A stretch of 64,000 nt of DNA, from the NCBI GenBank assembly GCA_030765065.1, contig CM060987.1:74286557-74350556 (forward strand), read 5' to 3'. Below the pieces are notes generated by a model. The model saw nothing but the letters and a program-made list of their open reading frames with translations, had not been told where the DNA came from and made no database searches. This DNA is from Deroplatys truncata (lineage: Eukaryota > Arthropoda > Insecta > Mantodea > Mantidae). Position numbers and translations under genes: made by a program. The number at the start of each line of letters is the position of its first letter. The first letter of the stretch is position 1. Below, in pieces: positions 11,057 to 23,530 of the stretch.

Positions 11057-12420
11057 AGGTTAGGGTTTACATGATTTTTATTGATTTAGGAAAAGCGTTT
11101 AGTAGTATCAAAAGGGAGGCACCATGGTTAAAATTAATTAAGAAAGGGGTGAGTGAATCATTTTTAAGGAATATAAAGCATTTATATGCAAATAGTCAGT
11201 GCTGTGGGAAAAGATCAAAGGAAAGAATTACTAAAGAGAATGCGAATAATTCAAGGGTTGGACGAAAGTGCAAACTTAGTCCAGTGCTGTTTAATCTGTT
11301 CATAAATGATGTTATTGAAGAGATAAGCATTCACCAGTCAATAATAAGAAAATGCCAGAATTATTGTTTGCAGATGACCTTGTGGCAGGTTCCATTACAG
11401 TTGTGGGGCTAAGTAAAGTTATTAAAGCAATTGGGAAATACTGAAAAGATTGGGAGTTGAAAATAAAAATAAATCGAAAATCATGATCTTTAAGAAAGGA
11501 TGTAAACTAAGAAAGATTGAAAAATGATACTGGGAAGGAACAGAGTTGGAAGTAGTGAGTAAAATTTGACTATCTAGGAGTAAGGCTCAATAGTGCAGGG
11601 AATTGGGGAAAATGGAAGAAAAAAGTACTAGCAGAGGGGAAACAGTCAATACAGGTAATTAAAACATGTGTGAACAAAAAGCCAGAAATGCAAATTACAT
11701 GGCTAGAAAGGATGTGTAGCACGGTGGTAGAAGCAAGGATTTATGTGCAACAGAGATATGAGGGCTGAAAAAAGGATGGGAAAATGTAGATGCTATACAT
11801 AGGAATTTTTGCAAAATAACCCTGGGGCTACCAAGAAGTTCGCTGAGAAAATGGGGAAAAAAGAAACTAGATGCATGAGATACAGACAACTTTGGAAGAA
11901 ATAGAAATGTGGGGAAAAGGGTAGAAAGAAACAACAAAAGTAAGGGTTTCTGGAAATAAATTAGAACAAGAGTGGAGGATACTGAAAAGCAAGAAATTAT
12001 AAGTAGTTTCAAGGGAAAAAGGTCATTAATAGATTATAGATACTCGTATTTAAAAATGGAATGGGGAAAAGAAAAATACATTGAAGTATGTAACAAAGAG
12101 GCCAGAATGGGGTATGCATGGGCAAGGACAGATGTAATGAATTTAAGTGGTCTAATAGGCTGAATAAGGGCGAGAGATGTACTAAATGTAATAGATTGCA
12201 TGATAATTGTCATTATATCCAGTAATGTGATGACACATAAAGGAAGAGAGAACTTGATACTAGAAAAATAGAAACATTTACCAATAGAGCTAAACGTTAG
12301 GAAGATTTTCAATTCAAGATCAAAGAATATATGGAGAAAGCAGGAAAACATTTAGGAAAAATAAGGTTAAAATGGTTGAAAGAAATGTAAAGTAAACTGG
12401 AAAAAATGTGGAAAAAGGGT

Positions 12421-12549
12421 AAGTAAGTAAGTTTATTACTGTCAATAGATTCATACAGAACATATGACATTGTCAGGAGCTAATTACAGTATTTACAATG
12501 ATTAATATACAATATAAGTAAATAATGGATACACTATACTTCCCCACTA
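12421..12549. other. GTAA repeats and AT-rich DNA after LINE-2
   Basis: GTAAGTAAGTAAG at 12419-12432 looks like a simple-repeat LINE tail. It is followed by unassigned DNA similar in phrase (TAATTACAGTATTTACAATG) to the 3' region of LINE-4 near 24.0 kb. Confidence 0.4.
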
Positions 12550-12749
12550 TATACTGGGTGGACCATTTAAGTTGAGACTGTAGAATATCTCCAAAACTAA
12601 GCATTGTAGAAAGAAATGTCTTGAATTAGAGTTGCTTGATATTATGGGGGAAAGTAAATGCCATTAGTTGTGTTTTGTTTGCAGGATGTTTTGATGGTCA
12701 TTTTAGGGTGCTATTATACAGTTTCAACTTAAATGGTCTACCGTGTATA
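12550..12749. mobile_element. 196-bp mariner-type MITE with TA duplications
   Basis: The left end TACTGGGTGGACCATTTAAG and the right end, read on the other strand as TACACGGTAGACCATTTAAG, form an imperfect inverted repeat of about 31 bp. It is flanked by TA at 12550-12551 and 12748-12749. The core has no coding capacity. TA duplication plus paired ends points to a non-autonomous Tc1/mariner element. Confidence 0.8.
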
Positions 12750-13901
12750 CAACAGAATGTTAAATATAAGGGGAAGAAAAATAATAAGAAACTCCAGGAG
12801 TGAGTAACAGATTGTATAAATTGTATGTAAAGTTTAAAGAAGACAATAAATCATTCATTCATTCATTCTTTAGTAGGAGAAATTATGAACTAACAGAATT
12901 CTGTAGAGAGCTTATTCTTTTTCTTACTTTTGCAGCCTGAGGATGCTTTACAGTTATTGTATCAGCATGACTGTTTCTTATTTACAAAATCTTGAAAATG
13001 GTGACCTCCAACATTCTGCAATTGCTGCAACAACATATGCTTTTGAATATTTCTCAAGCACCATGAATTTCCTCGTAAGCAGCCAATGTCCTCCACACCA
13101 GATCACTCAGACAGCCAGTGATTTGAATGTGATGCTCTTCTGAATCCTAGAGGAAAGTATTCAAGGGAGTATGGTGGCCAGGCTACAGTACTGTATTTTC
13201 CAATCCAATGATCAGTGAAAATATTACCAAGATAATAGTTTCACACTTTAATGTCAAAATGAGAAAGAGAGGAACTGCGTGAAAATATGCTAGATAGCGG
13301 GGAACAAAGAAATTGAACTTTCTGTGAACTAGTACCATGGACCTAAGAGCATCAGGCCAGTTCAACTCTCAGTTATACTGGCCCCAAGCCCAGTGAAGCA
13401 CACTTATAGCATGATTTGTACTTGGGTATATACCATGTGAGCCTTGGTTTTGTGTTTAATCCTTAAATAAGCATTGGTAAATATTTCTCTTTGCTAGAGC
13501 AATTGTTACAGGTGCACAATCTAAGTGCACTAAAGCAGCTAACTTAAAGAGGACCAAATTATAATGTAGCTAAAATTAAAACAAAAAGTTTAAGAAGGTT
13601 AATGTAGTGTTTCATGCAAAATTTTGGGTTTTCCCTCTAAAGAGACATCTGAAATTTTCAGGTCAGATGTAATTAATAGTTTCTCTATCTTAGGTAAATT
13701 ATTTAAATGAATAGTACTGAAACATACTCATATGTAACAGCCATTATACAAATTATTTCCATGCATTTGAGTTTACATATCCCAGTAAAGGTATTGCCAT
13801 GCCAGCAATAAATTTATACGTGTCCAATGATAGAAAACATCACAGGAAACATTGCTCTTTTCATATCTATTTAAGACAACTGAGCATAAGGAAAAATATA
13901 G
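12750..13901. other. Unassigned AT-rich stretch
   Basis: It holds a short (ATTC)n run at 12849-12870. An open frame of 66 codons (12943-13143) matches nothing I recognise and lacks splice or start context. No other feature was seen. Confidence 0.5.
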
Positions 13902-14177
13902 TTTAATTTATGGACACACTTTAACTGCTAGCTTCTTAGCATCCTATTCTATATTAGGTGTGAAAGATCAGAAATTTTGCTCAGAGGTCTCTTTATAAGG
14001 CTTGGTTCTTTTATGTGCTATAAATCTACGACACGGTACCACCGGCTTTACTTTCCTTCTGAAGGAAGCTATGCTAAGGATTTTCATGCCCGAAAAAATC
14101 CATTGCCCTCCACTAGGTTTGAACCTGTAACTTCAGGAACTGGAGGCTAGCTGGTACCCCTAGACCATGAGGATGAC
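13902..14177 (-). mobile_element. SINE-A copy 3
   Basis: Read on the minus strand it has the tRNA-like head (CCTCATGGTCTAGGGGTACC), the B-box GGTTCAAACC, the CTTAGCATAGCTTCC core and a tail ending in CATAAATTAAAC. It is nearly full length but clearly diverged from the consensus of the other copies. Confidence 0.85.
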
Positions 14178-16132
14178 TTTGAACATAAGAGGTGTAGTAT
14201 CTGTGGCCAAACACAACACTGCAAACATTTAGAAACCTAACCAAATTAGTTTCTTCACTAGATACAGTGAAGAAATACAGTGGCTTGTAAGTATGTATTT
14301 TGGGTGTTCATAAAATTTTAGATTTGGATAGCTCTGAAAATGTGAAATAGCATCCACTGCTTAATAATTATGATTATGGACAAATTGAATACAATTGCAG
14401 CCACTTTCAACAACAATGATGATGATGATGATGATAATGTATAACTTGTCAGATGAAGGAATGGGTTGTTTTTCTGGATGTTTATTGTTCTTTACATAAT
14501 TAAATATAGCATTTTAGGGAAGGAATGAAGTAATACGTAAATAAAATTGTGGCTGAGAGTATGGATGATATGGAGAAATTGGGAGAAGTTTACATGTTCT
14601 TGCACTTCTGCCGCAGGTTTACGGGTTAGCGCATGCCTTCAGGTGAGCATGATACGTGTGTATTTGACCCATGAGATAATTACATCATACCAGTTTTGTG
14701 CATGCACTAAAGCTCCTTAAAATGTACACAAGTCAAATATGCTAACAACCCTGTTGCCATGTTTCAGCAAGTTTAGAGAAGTAGCATGATAGATTTTAAT
14801 GCTGTAGATTTTAAATTACCGCATACACATAATGTTTAATAACTTTCAAAGAAAGAAAAAAAAAAGAACAATAAATTTACAAGATGTCAAAAGTTAGGCT
14901 GTTCACAGGCCCTTGTGCTCTTATACATCAGCTGCCACTGACTAGATAACTGATGCAGAAGCCTCTCCACTTGCTCTTTTATATGTGGGAGCAAACATTT
15001 AATTTTACAGGGCGGTGCATTAAGGAATATATAAATAAATAAATATTTTGTTTGTTAATGATGCTGTCAATTGCCTGGATCCTATCAGCACTGCTGGTGT
15101 GCCAGAGTTTCATCCCGCAGGTGTTCTTTTACATGCTAGTAAATCTATCAATATGGGGCTGTCGAATATATGATTATACATGTGTGTGTAATGCTATTGG
15201 ATCTTTAGTTAATAGCTTAATTTAACTTTAAGATATGTGTAATTTTCATATCTTTTGGTCTCAAATGTGGACTTAGGATGGAAATCTGCTACATCAAAAT
15301 GTTCTTATTTTGTGCAGAAAATTCATTAAAGCTGAATTACTTTGGTTTACTTAGCTTTAGAAAATATGATATGTGCACATTAAACTTGACACTCTGGATT
15401 CATACACATTGGATATAATGAATAATTTTATGCAATTACAGTGTACTTGTGGAATGGTTCAGTTACTTTTGCCTGAGGTTCTAGCAGCAACTGTGGAAAG
15501 CATCTGTGCCAATTGTTAAAGCATTAATGCATATATCTTTTTCTCCTCTGGATATTACTAAATAGAAGCATTCTAGTTTCACAAAGCAACTTGAGGGATC
15601 GGGTTGTAAACAATATTTTTCAAAACAGAATGGCACTAAAACACGGCCTGTTTTGCAGAGAATTTATTTTGTTATATTTGTAATGTTGACTTTGTACCAA
15701 ACATGAGTCAAGGTATGTACCAAAAAACATTTTGCTGGATCTCAAGTATTGATCCCAAAGTCAGTTGTTAAAATGTGATTGATTAAAGCAGCATTGTTGA
15801 GCCTTAAACCAAGGAGATGTGAAATCTATGTACATTAGTGATTGTGCTTATCTGCAGCTGATAAGCTGCACAGTACTTGGCCAAAGGAAAAAAGGAATTT
15901 GTAAATGTGTTATGTGCTAGGGGAGCAAATGCGAAAGTGTATGTCATGTCAGGTAAAGTCACGATGCAGCTTTGTGATGTTCTGTGTTGCTTTATGGCAT
16001 CATCTTGAGATAGTCGCAGTTGAATATGATCATTTAAAAGAAACAGTAATAAAATTGAACAGTATTAATCTTTTTTATGTAGAATTTGTTAAAGTTTCAG
16101 CATATTTGATTTACATCAAAGTTGGTGCATGG
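14178..16132. other. Unassigned AT-rich stretch with a SINE-core relic and a (GAT)n run
   Basis: At 15045-15165, read on the minus strand, the phrase GATAGATTTACTAGCATGTA then AAAGAACACCTGCGGGA matches a core seen in arthropod SINEs and shared in part with SINE-A. A (GAT)n run lies at 14409-14441. An open frame at 15905-16138 is not recognised. Nothing else is visible. Confidence 0.4.
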
Positions 16133-16596
16133 AGGTAATTGAATGCCAGAAGTTAAAAAATTGCATTATTAATTTTATTTTGTTTTTTATTTTGCCAAAG
16201 ATGACCATAACTTCCTGGTTTTAAACATAAAACCCCATTTTTAAATGTATATATAGCTGAGTAGAAGTTTTACATTGCTTTTCAGAAATATGGAATTTGT
16301 CAATACTCCAGCTTCATCTAATATCTTTGTAGGCATTGATGTATGTGAAAATGAATCTGTGAGAGCATGGCGGTAACTGAATACCAGAAGTTAGAAAATT
16401 GCATTGTTAATTTTATTTTTATTTTTATTTTGCCATAAATGACCATAACTCCCCATATTTTTATTTTCTAATTTTATTTTTATATATCTGAGTAGAAGTT
16501 TTGCATTATTTTTCAGAAATATGGAATTTGTCAATACTCAGCTTCATCTAATATCTTTGCAAGCAATGATTTATTGAAAATGAATCTGTGAGAGCA
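16133..16596. repeat. Tandem duplication of a ~235-bp unit
   Basis: Two adjacent units (about 16133-16368 and 16369-16596) share most of their bases. Both contain CAGAAGTTA, then CATTRTTAATTTTATTTT, GATGACCATAACT or ATGACCATAACT, TTTTCAGAAATATGGAATTT and AAAATGAATCTGTGAGAGCA. They differ by small indels around T-runs. The unit is not coding and is not found elsewhere in the window, so this looks like a local duplication. Confidence 0.85.
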
Positions 16597-17490
16597 CCAG
16601 ATCATTTTTAAAAAGTCTGATATCAACATGTTGAGCTCAACACGTCAGTGATAAACGAACAAGTGTCTCCACTGACCAACAAGTCTTGCTTAACATGCTG
16701 ATTTAATATATCTTGACTAAACAAAATTGCCTTCCACCAGAAAAGGAAAACATGATGAATGTGATATGTATTCGACTCACTTCATGCAGACCCTATTAAC
16801 TTTTGCCAGACACATGGTACAGGCATCTGGTTCATGCTTGCTAGTGAAAAAATGGAGTGGATGAAAGAAAGGACAATATAATTAATGAATGAGATTCATG
16901 CAAGAGCCGCCATCTGGAATATGTCCCTAAAAGTCTATGCAAATAAAATAAAGAAAACAGAGAGTTTACATAAGCTTGGCCAAATTATTTAGAGGTGAAA
17001 AAGATGGGGGGGGGGGGAGTTAAGACTTCTCAGTTCAGTTGATATGGCTGCTTGAATTTCATCTGCTGTTTTGCAATATCTGGTGAAATTATAGTCGACA
17101 ACAAATTGAAATCTTCTTCTGATATTCTTGGAAAATTTTTGAAGTTGAATCTATACTCATTTCAGACAAGATGCTATTTAAATTATTTCCGTTGCTAAAA
17201 AGGGGTGCATCCATAACTTTATTCTTTTATTCTTGCGTCTCTTGCACCAAGCACACATTGTGGCCACAAAGACTAAATATTCTAATCAGAATACATGTGA
17301 TTATTGATATCAACATATGCAGTGTGTTTACACTTTGTCTCACTTGTTAATTCAATGGAGATGGAATGTTGATCGAAGTTCCAACTACACGTATGACTCA
17401 AAATGTTCCGCATTACATGTCTTTGAAGTTGTTTATGTTTAAGTTGTGTGTTAATTGTTGAGACAGTGAAGACCCGCCTTCACAAAAGCT
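16597..17490. other. Unassigned stretch
   Basis: It contains a G-run at 17007-17017 and ordinary AT-rich sequence. No gene or element was recognised. Confidence 0.5.
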
Positions 17491-17494
17491 TTTT

Positions 17495-17935
17495 TTTTTT
17501 CTGTTTATTTCATGTTAATTGATATAAATGTTTGTAAAAATAGTTTCATGTATATTTCATTGTAGATATAAGGGGGATGTAGGAAACTGAAGCAATAGCC
17601 AAATGTATAAAAGTGAGTCCAAATGCTGGCCTGTAAGTTACCATGGCATCATGAGAAGCAATTGAATGGTGGCAGCACTTAAAAAAATGTGATGTGTTAC
17701 ATTCAGCTGACTTTCTCTACCTACTATTGTTTGCTTTTCTATAACTTCTACAAAATATTTTTGGAAAAGCTTACAACTTTTTCTACCACATAATTGGCAG
17801 GTAGAGGAACTATTGCATACCACCCAAACATTTAATCGATATTTCATAGGAAATAGACATAATAATGTTTTAGGTCCCCTGAATCCAAAAGTGTGTGTGT
17901 GTGTGTGTGGGGGGGGGTGTTCATTAGTTTTTATT
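17495..17935. mobile_element. Fragments of HINE-like elements in mixed orientation
   Basis: At 17502-17640 the left part of the family is on the plus strand (TTCATGTTAATTGATATAAA). At 17680-17780 a second left end follows (AAATGTGATGTGTTACATTC, GACTTTCTCTACC). At 17785-17930 a right end lies on the minus strand (ACCCAAACATTTAATCGATA, GGTCCCCTGAATCC) with a (GT)n run at 17891-17910. The block is a patchwork of at least three pieces. The open frame that crosses it on the minus strand is not a gene. Confidence 0.55.
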
Positions 17936-19954
17936 TGGCAGAAGAGACAAATTGTTTTCTTGTAACAAGTACTTGTAAAATGACACCAAAAATGTTTCTG
18001 AAATTGCATTTCATCACTATGATTTCCATAACCGACTCTTTGTCATGAAGCAGTTATTTTCTTTTGTCCACTGGGCATTAATTAGAAAAAAAAAAAAACT
18101 CTTTCAGTCATTGCATTGCTACTTGGAATAGCAAAATAAAACTGGCAAATTTTCAATACTTCATTATATGTTTCTATATTATGGGTACTTTTAAAAATTA
18201 CTCTACTGCTTATCCAGCATTGAATATTTTTTTTTCCTTCCCTTCATCAGAAATGACAATATACTTCTGTACTTTACAAAAAGTTTACAATTGTTGATAA
18301 ATCCCAAAGCTAGAGTGCACCTGGTGTCTAGTAATGTCATGTGATTCGGGCATGTACAACCTTGGATAAACGTTATACCATTTATTTAACATAAATGGAA
18401 GTGGAAAAGTGGACTTAAATAGCCAAACATTTTCTGTATAATATTTAAAAGCCTGCCAAATGCAAAGCAAATGCATAAAAAGGACATGTTAGGAAAAGCG
18501 GTTAGTCACCCTATGTAATAGGCAATGAAAATCCTAGCCATAGCTCAAAATTCCTATTATTAGGATATTGCATACGTTTGTAGTGATACAGATAGGTGTA
18601 TACTTCAGATTTAATTAAAGGATCTTCAACCAGATCTACTGTTTATCAGCTATAGAGTATATTTTTCTGTATTGAAGATGTTTGTATGGTGTTTATGGAG
18701 CTCTCTTTTGGTGTAACAAATCATGCTGCTCATATCCACATTGAAAACAGCAAGCTTGTATCATGATATTTACACATTCTGTTAGAAAATTTAACTTGAT
18801 GAATTGTAGCTGCTTCTCTATTGTTACTTCTACTATTAGCAAAAGGCTTCATATTTGATGTTTTTACACTGTGTTCTCTCACCTTGTTTTACCTCAGTAC
18901 AAAGGTCAATAGTACTTTGTCTACCTTATCACATAGACATGACAAGCAGCGTGACTCAGTTCAGTATTGGGTTGTAAAATGAGCATTCTGCTCTCCAGCA
19001 TTTTCAGAAGTGTACAATGAAAATTATGATTTTGCGGAAACTTTTTTGACAAATTGTGTGCTAAGCATGCTGTTTCTACGAAAAGCATGTAGAGGAAAAA
19101 TTGATCCTCTTACTTTTAAACTGTTTATACCTTTAAGATTTGTAAATGTGTTACTAGAGACTGGGTAAAAATGCAGAATAGTATCCTAGGCAATTTTACT
19201 ACAAACATTTTGTTTGGTCATCACAGCAATCACAGAGAGTTCAGTATTTGCAAAATATCTAATTTTAAAACAGCAACAAAGAGCAGTTAACTACAAATCA
19301 CAATAAATATTAAGTGTAGATCTACTGAATACTTATCTGCAGTTTGCTTCTATATTTATTACATCAAATTGACTTAAATATTCACATTTAATCCCAAATT
19401 TGTATATCTATCATAACTGCTTCCATATTTATTACACCAAATTGGCTTAAATATTCCCCATTTCATATAGCTATCAAAAGGTACTTACATAGTTTGTTTT
19501 CCAGACTAGGTGGGTGTTTTCATTGCATGACTTCCTTTGGTCAAAAATGTACACAAATCTTCATAAAGTATGAATTAAATCTGTGATAAGTGCATGTTCA
19601 GAAACCCCTCCCTTGATTTTTGAGATTATGACATTCAGACAGACAGACAGATAGACAGACAGACATACAAAGGCAGAATGAACATTTCTTTGCCTATGTG
19701 GTTGGAAAGCTAATTGCTTTGTACATCAGTGCATTTGCTTTAAGCATTCATTTGAATTTGTAAATAATGGGTACAAGTTCATTTTAATATTGTTTTTCAG
19801 AGTGTAATGTCCTGTGTATTCTAGAAATGCATGAAATAAATATAAAGAAAAATGGGGTTTTAGAATAGATTAACACTGAAGAACATTAACAGCATTTTGT
19901 AAAAAGTTAATGGAAACACTTCTACCCGAGTTTCTTGTTAATGGCATAAACACT
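17936..19954. other. Unassigned AT-rich stretch with a small duplication and a (CAGA)n run
   Basis: At about 19346-19412 and 19422-19480 a ~70-bp unit is repeated (TATTTATTACACCAAATTGG-like). A (CAGA)n microsatellite lies at 19637-19664. No coding sequence was recognised in about 2 kb. Confidence 0.5.
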
Positions 19955-20662
19955 TGTATAAAAGTGATTCCAGTTAGGCAGTGCTTCAAAAGTACATTTT
20001 ATTGTATGCAGTAGGTTTAAAAAACGTTGGTATGTGCAGTAACGAACTCGTAGGAAACAAACAAAATAATGGACACATAACATTTCAAAATTCCTTGAAC
20101 TTAAAATCCCGGAAAGTTTAAATTTATAAAAGCTTATATTTTAGAAATGGGTAATGGGGTGAGGTGGAAATAAAAGTATCTTTTAAATAACTTGTAGATT
20201 TTAACAAGAACTATATTTTTCATTTTATAAATACTTGTCCCCTTTTATAGTTTTCCAATAATTATTTATACCAGCAAGAATGAAGAGAACTTAACAGGCA
20301 TTTTAGAGAAAACACAAGATATTTTCTTTATCATGCAGGAAACTCAAATGTATGATATGCTAATCAAATATGAATCATTTTTGGGAAAACAAATAATAAT
20401 AATTTTTTCCAAATTTTGTTGGGGAAATTATCTCAAAAATTGTCTTGTCCATTTACTTTAGTATATAATGTGCAATTGATTCATATTTTTTACTTTGAAT
20501 TATGCTGTTTTCAGACACACGCATATATTTTTTTCTAATTTTTTTAAAATGCTTTATTTTTATTCAGAGGGCCCCAAAACATGCATTTCCAATGGAATAT
20601 CCATATTAGATTTGTGGGTTGAATGCAGTGCTTCCTTCTACCTTAGATAATGGTAGAGAAAC
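19955..20662 (+). mobile_element. Old HINE-like element, copy f
   Basis: The family order is kept: AACTTGTAGATTTTAAC, CCAATAATTATTTATACC, a TTATGCTGTTTTCAGACACA block, AACATGCATTTCCAATGGAA and a final AATGGTAGAGAAACTG. It is strongly diverged and has lost most of its left end. The inner CA run is short, which suggests that the microsatellite shrinks or fails to expand in old copies. Confidence 0.6.
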
Positions 20663-20689
20663 TGAAAATGGGCTGCTGAATCTTGAGTG

Positions 20690-22240
20690 GGCCACACCAA
20701 CATTGAAGATGACCCATACAAAAGGCATCCAGAGTTATTGCAACAGCAACAGAATTCATTTTAGAAGTTCATCATATGGTATTGGATGACCAATAAGTTG
20801 AGATGCATTAAGCTGCTAATGGTATAAATCTTTCCTTACTCACAATTAACTTGGACCCCTCATCTAAAACACATATGTTCCAGAGCCAAGAGAGCTCTTA
20901 TGAGCTCTAGAAGGGCTTGTAAAAATTAGGGGTTAAGTCCAAAGAGTATGTACTGGATTTATACCGCCATCGTAAGGACCACAGTCTCCTATGAAGCTAT
21001 GGTATGGTGGCGTAAGACAGAGCAAGTTATGGCTATTAAGGAGCTAGAGAAGCTACAGAGATTGGTCTGCCTGGGAATACTTGGTTGTAAAACAGCACAC
21101 TTACTGCAGGGATGGGAGACCATGCTAGGTTTGCAGCCACTAAACCTATGTGTGAAAATAGAAGCAGCAGGCGGACAGGTAGATTTAAGGCTGGCAATAA
21201 CTGGAAATCCAGTTGATGCTTAAGAATTCACACTGACATCTTGAATGTAGTGAAATTAGTTCCAATAGCCCAAATGTCAGCAGACCATACCAAGTCTTTC
21301 CACTATTCAAGCAAATCTTTTAAACTAATGGTCAAAAGTAAAGAACAATTGAAAGGGAAACATAAACGTCAATTAAGGGAGATCATTTTGTTCACTGATG
21401 GGTCAAAGATGAACCATAGCACTGATGCTGGAGTATATCGGGTTCATCCAAGACTGACAAAGTTTTATTATCTGGGGTAGTATTTCAAGCATAAGTGTAT
21501 ATATAATCAGAGCCTGCATGGAGGAGAATCTGTGTACAGGAATTGGGGAGTCTATATTTATTCAGATAGCCAAGTAACACTGAAGGCACTGTTTGCACCA
21601 GTAACGAGTCACAGTTTATTAAGGATTGCCAAGAAGCCCTAGAGAGGCTGGGGGAATGCAACAAGGTTCCCTTGGCATGGGTTTCCAGTTAATTGGGTAT
21701 AGATGGCAATGAAAATGCAGGTAAACTAGCTAAGGAGGCACAACTGTCTTGGGTATTACTAAGAGGACCATAAGAACTGAACTGCTAAACTAGATTCATA
21801 GCATGCAGATTATTGGGTAAAGTCCCCAAACAAAGACTTAGCAAGATTATGATGACCACACCATGTCCAAATAGAAGTACTGCGATTCTGAAAATGGACA
21901 GGAAGTAGATGAAACTCATGGTGGGTCTAATGACTGCCATGTCAACTTCAAGAAATATCTGTACGCAATGGATTGAGAAAGGCTCCCAAGTGTAGGATGT
22001 GCTACAGGGAAGATGGAAGATGAAACCACCCTGCGATGCATTGGAAAACAGAGGATACAACTTTTTAGGAGGCTCAGACTCCAAAGTAATAGTATCCAAT
22101 AAGCATTTAGTTGAGAGACTCCTGAAACTCTTATGAGAACAGGTTGGCTGAACTAGTACAACTAGAAGAGATACCGCACGATAAGCTATCAGCTTCGTTA
22201 CGGGCAAGATGGATAACACCATTTTATTTTGTCTCCCGGA
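20690..22240 (+). mobile_element. LINE-3: RT end and RNase H domain of a non-LTR retrotransposon
   Basis: The thumb/C-terminal RT region reads YTAIVRTTVSYEAMVWWRKT then KELEKLQRLVCLGILG (20948-21170). It is followed by LNVVKLVPIAQMSADH-like linker sequence and an RNase H start, LFTDGSKMNHSTDAGVY (about 21390), then YSDSQVTLKAL (about 21560). The order RT, then RNase H is typical of I/Jockey/R1-superfamily LINEs that carry an RNase H. The upstream RT core is absent, so the copy is 5'-truncated, and several frame changes show decay. It ends near 22240 in an AATCAATCGATCAATCAA run. Confidence 0.7.
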
Positions 22241-22289
22241 TTTCTTTAATCAATCGATCAATCAACTTTTAAAGGAATGCTTAGGCCAT

Positions 22290-23510
22290 GCTTAGCAAGA
22301 ATTTACCCGTGACATAGTCATGTATACTCATACAGAAGCGGTTGTTTTATGACCCAACCGCAAACATGTGCTGTCAATTACATTGGAGGTTTTTTTCTAA
22401 AATTTCCGTGTTACTCGTGAGTAATAGTAACATTCACAATAGTGAGTACTAAACTTGTTATAAGTGGTGTTCATCTGCATTGAGACATTCCCGGCATATT
22501 CAAATGAAATTTCCATTTGCATGCAAATTTCTCCTTACATAATTTTCCGTATTTCTGTTCTGATTTTGTTTTGAAGTTTGTCTATAGTGTGCGGGTTGTT
22601 TCTGTAAGCTTTATTTTTTTAGGGTTCCCCACAAAAAGAAGTCGCAACATAAAGATCTGGGGAATGGAGGATCATAACCTTTAAGATATTATCCTGCCAT
22701 CAAACAGATTTTATGTCTTCAATGGAGTTCTAGACAGCTGTGGTAGAATCCTTTGGAAAATATCCATTTTCTCTCTCATCTGACAACACTTGATAAAATG
22801 GTGCAAGAAGATTTCAGTGATACCATTTGAAACTTACCTTATCGCTGAAAAATATTGGCCCTATTGTTTGTTTTGTTGTTACAGCACACTATACACCAAT
22901 TTTTTTACGTAATGTAACAGAACTACATGAATTAAATAAGGATTCTGTATGCTCCAATACCTATTGGAATTTTAAATAAACCCATGTCTCATCTGAGAAG
23001 ATTATCAGATGTGGGTCAACAGTACGGTTAATGATATTTTGTAAAATCCAGTTAAAGAAATGGACTCATTTTTCTTTTTTATGAGCTAGTAACTCGTGAA
23101 CACTAGTCACTCTGTAGGGTTTCAGTTGCAAACGTTTATGTATGGACTGTATGGAGAGAGGTTTTTGAAACATCCACTTCCTCCATTAGAACATGTCTTG
23201 TTTGCTTCTTAGATTTAGCGAAGCGATCCCATTGTCCTAAACTTATTAACCAGACATCTGGCACTATCTCTCTTTGGAACTGGGATACCAGCAAATGTCT
23301 CCTGAAATTGTCTACACGCCTTTGTACATGATTTAATTTGTACGTATGTATCGTGCATAAAAATTCTTTGTTCAAGTGTGCATTTTTCGCTAAGCATTTT
23401 TTTAAGCATAAGACAGAACAGCAACAATAATAAGAATACTCTAAAGTAATTCACACACAACACATGCTTAAATAAGCTTTCACATTTGAGATACACAATA
23501 AACAAACCCT
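22290..23510 (-). pseudogene. Mariner/Tc1-superfamily transposase pseudogene
   Basis: On the minus strand the N-terminal helix-turn-helix region reads KCTLEQRIFMHDTYVQIKS then CRQFQETFAGIPVPKRDSA (23215-23395). This is the DUF4817-like start common in arthropod mariner-type genes. The catalytic region follows at about 22900-23000 with LIIFSDETWVYL, then SPDLYVATSFCGE (about 22640-22660) where SPDLTPxDFxLWG would be expected. Frame changes are frequent. No inverted repeats or TA duplication could be paired, so the boundaries are approximate. Confidence 0.65.
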
Positions 23511-23530
23511 AGTCTTTACAGCATGAACAG

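Larger units (their letters stand above)
8330..12420 (+). mobile_element. LINE-2: decayed non-LTR retrotransposon split by two HINE-like elements
   Basis: The order is that of a LINE. The C-terminal part of an endonuclease (VIDYILHSTELDAYCGDFEV, 8400-8630) and a charged linker come first. The RT begins at 9781 (NNKACGIDGLSGELW, ITLLLVIGKVYTGILADRM, EFQAGFTKGRRADNVLI) and reaches 10182. After a HINE-like insert it resumes at 11056 with VYMIFIDLGKAFSSIKREA, SPVLFNLFINDVIEE and FADDLVAGS (about 11367). A decayed C-terminal region runs to about 12420, where a GTAAGTAAGTAAG tail follows. Stops and frame shifts are numerous. The clade is not resolved. Confidence 0.75.
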
